A stretch of 64,000 bases of DNA from Planococcus halotolerans (GTDB lineage Bacteria; Bacillota; Bacilli; Bacillales_A; Planococcaceae), in contig NZ_QLZR01000001.1 of NCBI RefSeq assembly GCF_003289955.1, positions 434,001 through 498,000 on the forward strand. The letters are read 5' to 3'. The notes beneath the pieces were generated by a model that ran no database searches, was not told where the DNA came from, and saw only the letters and a list, made by a program, of their open reading frames with translations. Every line of letters starts with the position of its first letter. The first letter of the stretch is position 1. Below are positions 52,082 to 59,255 of the stretch, one piece after another. Both the position numbers and the translations under genes were made by a program.

Positions 52082-54505
52082 TTAATTTAAAAGCGGAGTT
52101 GAACTCTTTCTCTCAAAATAACTATGCAATCTATAGTCTGAGATTTCCTTAGTCCAAAAACACAAAAGTTTATTCTCTTCTTTATCAGGATTCAAATTCA
52201 GCTTAAATACGCCTTCTTCAAAACTGACTAACCCTTCTTTCGCACTCCCGCTCCATTTAGTCATCGGCATACGTGCAATCAAATCACTGACAGCTTTTTC
52301 GTTATACTTTCTCAGTCTCTTACCTTGTTCATCACTGAAATCAGTTTTCAAACGATAGTCTTTCTCTGTCAGGTATTGATGGAAGTATGGAGCTGCTTCC
52401 TGCGGAGTAATCGGATCCAGCCATTGATCGTCACCTTTTAAAAGCATATAACTGAGAACAACCATCTTATAACTCTTCGTCATCCCTGTTCTTTCCACTT
52501 CAATCAGCCAGTCTTTGTGATTCACCCAAACACCTTGCTCCGTTTCATCCAATTCATCTGCATATGCCAGCAGGCCGAACCAGCTCTTGAATTCTTGCTT
52601 CACAATTTTCGAATCGGAATTAGCATGTAAATGGAATTCTAAATAAGTCGGTCTTCTGCCGAATTCCCGCTTTAGCTCTCTATAAGCCAGAACCACAGCT
52701 TCTTTTCGCGGAGCGCGCTTTTTGTTCAGCTCTTTCACTAGGTCAATTACTTGTATGTCCAAGTTGAATTCACATGCTGAAGGAACAAGGGGTTCGATTG
52801 GATTGCTGACACCGGCTTTTCCTGTTTTATCAAACACCGATAGTTTCAGGTCAGCATTCTGGTAATTCCCGATGAAATCGATGATCACACAATGTGACTT
52901 GCCGTCTGCAATACGCAGGCCTCTTCCTATTTGCTGAGTATAAACCGTCAGTGATTCAGTTGGCCGAATGAATAATAGTGTATCGACCTTCGGAATATCG
53001 ACTCCTTCATTGAAAAGATCGACAGTGAAAATGACTTCAAGTTCGCCTGTATCCAATCGAGCTCTTGCTGCTTTCCGTTGATCAGGCGGCGATCCGCCAT
53101 GCAGAGCAATAGCACGAACTCCATTCTTCCTGTAAAACTCACTCATATAAATCGCTTGTCTGACAGACGAGCAAAAGACGATTGTCCTCGTTTGCTTATG
53201 CTGCTGCCAGGCTGCCAGAATCTTGCCGGCGAAATCTTCCTGGAGCTGAACTTGCATCAGTTCCTCTTCATCGTACCGTGTCCCTAGCCAGCGAATAGCT
53301 GAATAGTCGGTGTCATCATAAACGCCGTAATACTGAAATGGCGAAAGCCAATTCCGTTCAATGGCGTCCAGAAAGTGAATCGAAATCGCTACGTTGCCAT
53401 CACATAACGCATAGACATCTTTATTGTCCATACGGTCCGGTGTTGCTGTTATACCCAGCAGAAACTTTGGTTCAAAGTGATTCAACAGCCGCTCGTAGGT
53501 CGGAGCTGCTGCATGATGAAATTCATCCACTACGATCAAATCGAATGCATCCGGTTCAAAGCGATCCAGGTGATATTGGCTGCCTAATGTATATATAGAA
53601 GCAAAAATAAAATCTGCATCTGTTTTCTTCTCCGAAGCATTATAAAAAGCACTTGTTCTATCCGGATGCACATGCTGAAACGACTGCTTCGCCTGGAACA
53701 GAATTTCTTCCCGGTGCGCAACAAACAACACCCTCTTGAACTTATCTGCAAAAAAAGCAGCGAGATATGTTTTGCCGAGTCCAGTAGCTAAAACGACCAT
53801 TGCCCGGCTGTATTCTTCATCCATTGCATTTTCCAAAGCTTCGAGCGCTTCCCGCTGAGCCGGTCTCGGAGATATTTCTTTGGTATATGTTTCAGGCGGC
53901 TCGCTTATTTCCTGCGGCTGCGCTGGACCTACCGTCATTTCGACTTCTTCAGCTTCGGACCACACAGGACTGATCGGTCGCTTGATATTGGCGTTCTTAT
54001 GTAATTCGGTATATTCAGCAAGAGTCTCACGATTCAGCGGAATGGTCTGTTCCCCGTAAAAATAAGTATGAAACTGATTCACAGCTTCTTCAAAAACTTC
54101 ATTGTCCACTGAAGTAGGAGCGATCAAATTCCATTCCACTCCCCGTGTTAACGCAGAAGCAGAAATATTTGAAGAACCTACGATCAAGTGAGATTTTTCA
54201 GTTCCGCGAAACAGGTAAGATTTCGGATGAAATGAAACTCCCCCGCTTTTCCAGAGACGCACTTCAGCCTCCGGCAATTGTTCAAGCAGCATCTCTAACG
54301 CGCAAGGCTGAGTAACGAATAAATAATCTCCAACCAAAAGTTTAATCGGCACTTTTCGTTCTGCAGCTTCCTGAAGAAATGGGAGAATTAAGTTGATGCC
54401 TGATTTCATCGCAAAAGCCGTAATCCAATGTATCTCTTTCGCTTCCTTCGAAAGCTTCTCCAAATGTCCCAGAAGTTCAGAAGTTACCAATTCCAGCTTA
54501 GTCAT
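52082..54505 (-). CDS. Phospholipase D-SF2 helicase fusion
   Basis: 807 residues. The N-terminal PLD-like nuclease has HPKSYLF (near residue 93) and LIVGSSN (near 113), one HxK...GSSN motif. The SF2 helicase follows: ATGLGKTYLA (near 240), DEFHH (near 327), ITATPDR, and motif VI QQIGRGLR (near 525). The last 230 residues are unassigned. ATG 54505 has GAGG upstream and overlaps the MazG-like gene by 8 nt. The enzyme may unwind and cut DNA. It is a paralogue of the helicase at 54869-57766. Confidence 0.87.
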   Translation of the reverse strand: MTKLELVTSELLGHLEKLSKEAKEIHWITAFAMKSGINLILPFLQEAAERKVPIKLLVGDYLFVTQPCALEMLLEQLPEAEVRLWKSGGVSFHPKSYLFRGTEKSHLIVGSSNISASALTRGVEWNLIAPTSVDNEVFEEAVNQFHTYFYGEQTIPLNRETLAEYTELHKNANIKRPISPVWSEAEEVEMTVGPAQPQEISEPPETYTKEISPRPAQREALEALENAMDEEYSRAMVVLATGLGKTYLAAFFADKFKRVLFVAHREEILFQAKQSFQHVHPDRTSAFYNASEKKTDADFIFASIYTLGSQYHLDRFEPDAFDLIVVDEFHHAAAPTYERLLNHFEPKFLLGITATPDRMDNKDVYALCDGNVAISIHFLDAIERNWLSPFQYYGVYDDTDYSAIRWLGTRYDEEELMQVQLQEDFAGKILAAWQQHKQTRTIVFCSSVRQAIYMSEFYRKNGVRAIALHGGSPPDQRKAARARLDTGELEVIFTVDLFNEGVDIPKVDTLLFIRPTESLTVYTQQIGRGLRIADGKSHCVIIDFIGNYQNADLKLSVFDKTGKAGVSNPIEPLVPSACEFNLDIQVIDLVKELNKKRAPRKEAVVLAYRELKREFGRRPTYLEFHLHANSDSKIVKQEFKSWFGLLAYADELDETEQGVWVNHKDWLIEVERTGMTKSYKMVVLSYMLLKGDDQWLDPITPQEAAPYFHQYLTEKDYRLKTDFSDEQGKRLRKYNEKAVSDLIARMPMTKWSGSAKEGLVSFEEGVFKLNLNPDKEENKLLCFWTKEISDYRLHSYFERKSSTPLLN

Positions 54506-54824
54506 CTTCAACCTCGATCAGGAAAATTCTTTTCTCAAACCCACCTCGTTTTTCTGCTTTTGACCGGCGAACTTCTTCAAGCTGTTCAATTGTTGCTCCA
54601 TGTATTTTTACAGCGGCATACATCAATTCAAGAATGTCAGCCAGTTCTTCCACTGCCTCTTCATTTGTTGTTGCTTCCTGATATTCTTCGAGTTCTTCAT
54701 TCAATTTTTTCTTAACTTCTACCATGTATTCTTCTTTCGAAAGAACACGAGTAGAAAACTGTTTGTTGGTTTTCTCAATTACTTGCGGGATGTGGTCTCG
54801 GACGAGTTTGTTGTAAGTTGGCAT
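54498..54824 (-). CDS. MazG-like nucleotide pyrophosphohydrolase
   Basis: 108 residues, all-alpha NTP pyrophosphatase fold. Motifs YNKLVRDHIPQVI at the start, KLNEELEEYQEA and EELADILELMYA supply the metal-binding Glu/Asp set. It hydrolyses (d)NTP or an altered nucleotide to the monophosphate. It lies directly before the PLD-helicase gene with translational overlap, so the two are co-produced. Confidence 0.88.
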   Translation of the reverse strand: MPTYNKLVRDHIPQVIEKTNKQFSTRVLSKEEYMVEVKKKLNEELEEYQEATTNEEAVEELADILELMYAAVKIHGATIEQLEEVRRSKAEKRGGFEKRIFLIEVEDD

Positions 54825-54868
54825 TTTCTTCTCCTCACTATTCTTTAAATCTTAATAATGATCTAACT

Positions 54869-57766
54869 TTAATTCTCTGCACTTCCAATATAATAAAACA
54901 ATTTACTCTCCACACTATTCTCCAGCATCAAGTTCATATGCACGACTGGAATTGTCTTATCGTTTTTGTCTTGCATCGTTGATTGCTCTACTGCATTTTG
55001 GTCCGGCACTGCTTTCCCTAGATAGTAAAAGTCTCCGCCTTCGTCGTTATCTTTCTTGATAAACAGATGCAGATCGATATTGTTTTGTTCTGCGTTTATG
55101 ATCGTTTGGACTTCTCGCGACGACAGCGTACGGTTGCTGCGGGTCGACCATTTGAAGATTTCTTGGTTGATGAATTCTTCGTTATAGGCGACACTCGATT
55201 CTACCTCATCATTTTTATGGTAGGTCACGAAAATCGGACATGTGCCGTGTTTTGTTTTATAGCCATACATCGTGGAGCTTTCGTCGTTATCCCAATTTAA
55301 TAAGCGACAAGCGTCTTTGCGCGTGTATTTCTTGTACAAAGTCAGCGGTTGCTCACATGTATAATGCTTACTCAATTCAAGAGCACTGGCGATAAGATCT
55401 ATTACCATTTCTTTAAATATAAAGTTCGATTCCAAGCGATTCTGCAGTTGTTCATGCAGCTTGAAATTACCTTCATTGTCAGTTAGTACTAATGGCTTTT
55501 CGCCATATTTTTTCTGTAAGCCTATGTTATAAAAGCTTAAATCCAAAATTCTTTTGACGGATGCCAGTGTTTCATTGTCGATATAGCAATTATTTTCTTG
55601 TAAGCAATTTTGATATTCTTCAAGAGAGACAATAGACTGCTTTATTAAGAGATCGAGCAGCAAGATTTCATGCTTCCGTTTGCCACTTAGGATCTCCAGC
55701 GACAGCATTGTAATTACTTGATCTTCATACGCAGAGAGAACAGGATCCAATTCTTTCAGTTTTAATAAGAAACGATAATAGTTTTGGTATTTCTGCACGA
55801 TCACTAACGGATCGATCGAGTTATGCTGGATAAAGTCCTGCAGTTGCGGGATATGACCAATGCGGTTTTTCAGTTCAATATAGGCATCGCGCAACAATTT
55901 CATATCCGTTAAGTTGCTGCGTTTGATCGCGCTAAAGACGCGGTTTTTTGCAATCGCTTCAAAGTTCACCGTCGAAATCCCTTTGATATAGCTGGTGTCT
56001 TTCATCCGTCGGCGGATATTGTCTTTATTTTGCGAGCGGTCCCCGGATAGGGCAACTGGAATCAGGTAATTGTTTTTATAGTTGCCGATAAAATCGATGA
56101 TGGTGACGAATTCCTTTGAGTTATGTTTTCGTAAGCCGCGACCTAATTGCTGGATAAAGATGATGCTCGATTGCGTTTGACGCAGCATAACCACTTGGTT
56201 AACGCTTGGAATATCAATTCCTTCATTGAATATGTCCACCGTTAAGATATAGTCGAGTTGCTCGCTTTTCAACAATTCTACTTGCCGCAGCCGTTCTTCT
56301 TGTGAATGATCTCCTGTCAGCGCTGTGGTACGTAATCCTCTTTTATTGAACTCCACTGAAAGTTGCAGAGCTTCATCTTTTCGACTACAAAACATTAAGC
56401 CACGAACTTTTTCTCCCGAATGGCCATAATATAGAATTTTATCGAGGATATGGTCGACGCGTTCGTTGGTGATCAGCTTCGCAAATGCCGTAGCTTCATC
56501 AATTACGCCTTCTTCGTATTCGACGTCTGTCACGCCGTAATAATGGAAAGGACACAGCATGTCTTCTTCCATCGCTTCCTGCAAGCGAATTTCATAAGCG
56601 ACATTGTAATCAAACAGCTCATAGATATTAAAATCGTCAGTCCGCTCCGGCGTCGCCGTCATGCCCATCAAGAATTGTGGCTTGAAATGCTCTATTACCT
56701 TAAGATAGGATTTCGCCCCAGCTTTATGCACTTCATCGATTAAAATATAATCGAATGCTTCAGGGTCTAATTGCTTCAGCGTGGATTCTTTGGAAATAGT
56801 CTGTATGGTCGCAAATAAATAACGTGCATCTGTTTGCCGGCTTGAACCGGACAAAATTCCGAAATCCTTTTCCATTCCCCCAAGAATCTGCATAAAATCT
56901 GATTTTGCTTTTTGTAAAATTTGTTCTCTATGTACGATAAATAACATGCGTTTCGGTGCAAAACTCCTCACATCAAACGCTGATAAATAAGTCTTACCTG
57001 TACCTGTCGCTGAAACGACTAATCCCTTGTCATGACCAGCTTCCCGTACCGCTTGAATTTCTCTTAACGCCACTTGCTGCATTTTATTGGGTTTAACCTC
57101 TACAGCTTCTTTGAGGGGATTTCTTGGATAAGCTTCCGGAAGTTCCGCTACTTGGCCTACTTCTCTTCTAAAATCTGTTGGCACATATGATTTTTCGTAT
57201 TCGGCAATCCACTCAGGTGTGAGTACTTGCGATTCATCCCATACTTCCTCGAACTGATCCTTGAAATGATGCACCAAATCCCCGTTTTCATGTGAACTGA
57301 GCTTTACGTTCCATTCGTAATTCACCTTTAACGCTTGTGCCGTTAGGTTTGAACTCCCGACGATCAACGTTTGATGCGTCTTGTGAGAAAAGATATAACC
57401 CTTTGAATGGAAGCCTTTCATTCCTGATAGACGCACTTCCACATTTGTCAGCTTCAATAACTCTTTAAAAACCTTAGGTTGATTGAAGTTTAAAAATGTA
57501 GAAGTCAGAATGCGCCCTTTAACGCCTTTCTGATGCAAATCTAGAAAATGAGATTTCAACGTCGCCAAACCACTTTCTGTGATAAATGCCACCGAAAAGA
57601 TGAACGACTCACAATGATCGAGTTCTTCTACTAATGAGTTCAGTACATGCTCATTCGTTTTTGCATTATTGATCAATAGCGTCGGCTTATACCGCTCGCT
57701 GCTGGACTTATTCTGATCAATAAATCCTTTATATAGAGAATCCTCTAGGTTCTGCAAAAAATTCAT
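54869..57766 (-). CDS. Phospholipase D-SF2 helicase with DUF3427-like C-terminus
   Basis: 965 residues. PLD module: HSKGYIF (near 120) and LIVGSSNLTAQAL (near 140). Helicase: ATGTGKTYLSAFD (near 253), DEVHKAG (near 343), GMTATPERTDD, QQLGRGLRKH (near 541). After residue 600 a long helical part and a final beta-rich domain (YTRKDACRLLNWDNDESST, CPIFVTYHK) look like DUF3427. ATG 57766 follows GGGAG. It follows the NUDIX gene by 21 nt; helicases of this kind with an adjacent NUDIX gene are known, with defence as the presumed role. Confidence 0.88.
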   Translation of the reverse strand: MNFLQNLEDSLYKGFIDQNKSSSERYKPTLLINNAKTNEHVLNSLVEELDHCESFIFSVAFITESGLATLKSHFLDLHQKGVKGRILTSTFLNFNQPKVFKELLKLTNVEVRLSGMKGFHSKGYIFSHKTHQTLIVGSSNLTAQALKVNYEWNVKLSSHENGDLVHHFKDQFEEVWDESQVLTPEWIAEYEKSYVPTDFRREVGQVAELPEAYPRNPLKEAVEVKPNKMQQVALREIQAVREAGHDKGLVVSATGTGKTYLSAFDVRSFAPKRMLFIVHREQILQKAKSDFMQILGGMEKDFGILSGSSRQTDARYLFATIQTISKESTLKQLDPEAFDYILIDEVHKAGAKSYLKVIEHFKPQFLMGMTATPERTDDFNIYELFDYNVAYEIRLQEAMEEDMLCPFHYYGVTDVEYEEGVIDEATAFAKLITNERVDHILDKILYYGHSGEKVRGLMFCSRKDEALQLSVEFNKRGLRTTALTGDHSQEERLRQVELLKSEQLDYILTVDIFNEGIDIPSVNQVVMLRQTQSSIIFIQQLGRGLRKHNSKEFVTIIDFIGNYKNNYLIPVALSGDRSQNKDNIRRRMKDTSYIKGISTVNFEAIAKNRVFSAIKRSNLTDMKLLRDAYIELKNRIGHIPQLQDFIQHNSIDPLVIVQKYQNYYRFLLKLKELDPVLSAYEDQVITMLSLEILSGKRKHEILLLDLLIKQSIVSLEEYQNCLQENNCYIDNETLASVKRILDLSFYNIGLQKKYGEKPLVLTDNEGNFKLHEQLQNRLESNFIFKEMVIDLIASALELSKHYTCEQPLTLYKKYTRKDACRLLNWDNDESSTMYGYKTKHGTCPIFVTYHKNDEVESSVAYNEEFINQEIFKWSTRSNRTLSSREVQTIINAEQNNIDLHLFIKKDNDEGGDFYYLGKAVPDQNAVEQSTMQDKNDKTIPVVHMNLMLENSVESKLFYYIGSAEN

Positions 57767-57787
57767 GGTTCTCCCGCCCATCATTTT

Positions 57788-58201
57788 CTAATAAGGTAGC
57801 TGCTCCGAATTCCGCGCTAGCTTTTCAATCGCTGGTATATCCGCTGGTGCCCATTCCAGTTGTTCCAGTTCAGCTGGTGCTAGCCAATTGATGGCGATGT
57901 GCTCCGTTAAAACAGGCGTCCCTTTGACTAAGCGGCAGTAAAAAGTCGTCAGGTGCACAATGCCGAAATCATATTCGTAGACCGTGTGCTCGACTTGCTC
58001 GCCAATTTCTATTTCACAATGCATTTCTTCTTGGATCTCTCGTTGCAAAGCGGATTGTGGCGTCTCACCTTGTTCGATCTTGCCGCCCGGAAATTCCCAA
58101 AGGCCCGGCAACGCCTTTTCGAACCCTCGCTGCGCACAAAGAATTTTCCCGTTAAGGGTGATGACTGCTCCTACTACGTGGATGTTTTTCTTAGATTCGA
58201 T
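57788..58201 (-). CDS. NUDIX hydrolase (MutT-like), probable AUC start
   Basis: 137 residues. NUDIX box GGKIEQGETPQSALQREIQEE (Gly-x5-Glu-x7-Arg-Glu-x2-Glu-Glu) with the upstream strand HVVGAVITLNGKILCAQRG, so it looks like an 8-oxo-dGTP-type pyrophosphatase. The frame has no ATG, GTG or TTG before this strand; the only well-placed codon is ATC 58201, 8 nt after AGGAGG. The first TTG in frame (58111) would remove the first strand of the fold. A mutated start codon is the other reading. It lies between McrC of system 2 and the DUF3427 helicase. Confidence 0.8.
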   Translation of the reverse strand: MESKKNIHVVGAVITLNGKILCAQRGFEKALPGLWEFPGGKIEQGETPQSALQREIQEEMHCEIEIGEQVEHTVYEYDFGIVHLTTFYCRLVKGTPVLTEHIAINWLAPAELEQLEWAPADIPAIEKLARNSEQLPY

Positions 58202-58228
58202 TTTTACTACCTCCTATAGTTAGTGCTA

Positions 58229-59254
58229 CTAACTAATAACTTCTTTAAGCTTATTATAAATATCCTTCCAAGCTCCATCTAAATCCAAAGTCACCACTTC
58301 CATCGTCATTCGCTCATTCCAGACATACTTTTCATCAACAGCATTGCCATTAAACGGATAGATTAAAATCCCCCGCAAATTCAAGTCTGGCTCTTGGTGC
58401 ATTAAGTAAGTGAATAGTTGATACATATTATGGCTGTGAAACGATGATTTCCCATGATGGACTTGGAATATATTCTTATAAAACTTAGCATCAATAATGA
58501 TCTTTTCGGGCTTATTCTTATGGATCAAAGATACATCGGTCCGCATGCCTGGTAAAAGAGCTTTGTTCCCTTCCAATTTCCATTGCATGCCTTCCCCTTT
58601 TACGCGGTATTCTTTCTGTTCAATTTTATAGAAGTTGAACAGGAATTTCTCGAAAATACCATTTAACGAGCGCTCGTCCAGCTGGGCTGAAAACAGGCTC
58701 CAGTTGCCATTTTTATGCGATAGCAGCGTCATTTCATGCAATAGGAGTGCGATCTGCAGCACCCGCTTGTAATGCAGTTTATGACGACCAAATATCATTT
58801 TGGCAAAAGAAGATTTAGTGAGCGGAGGCGCATCAACTTCTGCCATCAACTCCATGTATTTAAAGCTATGAGCTTTTGTTTCCTGCTTCACATACCGATT
58901 TAAAGTGATTGATTTCAATGTCGATTTGATCAATTTATTCAGCCAGATATTGGCTGTGTATTCATCCTTCTCACAAACCACAATCGGCTTTTTGGAAATG
59001 ATGTAAGACATGGACTCTTCCATCACCATTCTTCCTGCTAAACGATTAGTCGGTTCTGCAATTGCTACATAGTCTTTTACTAAACCGCGGCGATTCACTT
59101 TCTCCACTTCTTTTAAAAACTGTTTGCAGATAAAGTCGTAAGTGATTAAATCTTCGTCTACGTCATTCATGCTATTGATCAGTTCCGGCATATTGTCGGC
59201 ATAACTCAAAAGGACAAAAAGATTTCGGATGGGAACTTTAAAGATTTCTTCCAT
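58229..59254 (-). CDS. McrC nuclease subunit, system 2
   Basis: 341 residues. The start IPIRNLFVLLSYADN-like pattern (VPIRNLFVLLSYADNM) is typical of McrC. The PD-(D/E)XK site is GMRTDVSLIHKNKPEKIIID followed by AKFYK, giving Asp and Asp-x-Lys. It starts 1 nt after the McrB-like gene. Cuts DNA with the partner motor. Not close in sequence to the McrC-like protein of system 1. Confidence 0.88.
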   Translation of the reverse strand: MEEIFKVPIRNLFVLLSYADNMPELINSMNDVDEDLITYDFICKQFLKEVEKVNRRGLVKDYVAIAEPTNRLAGRMVMEESMSYIISKKPIVVCEKDEYTANIWLNKLIKSTLKSITLNRYVKQETKAHSFKYMELMAEVDAPPLTKSSFAKMIFGRHKLHYKRVLQIALLLHEMTLLSHKNGNWSLFSAQLDERSLNGIFEKFLFNFYKIEQKEYRVKGEGMQWKLEGNKALLPGMRTDVSLIHKNKPEKIIIDAKFYKNIFQVHHGKSSFHSHNMYQLFTYLMHQEPDLNLRGILIYPFNGNAVDEKYVWNERMTMEVVTLDLDGAWKDIYNKLKEVIS

Positions 59255-59255
59255 C

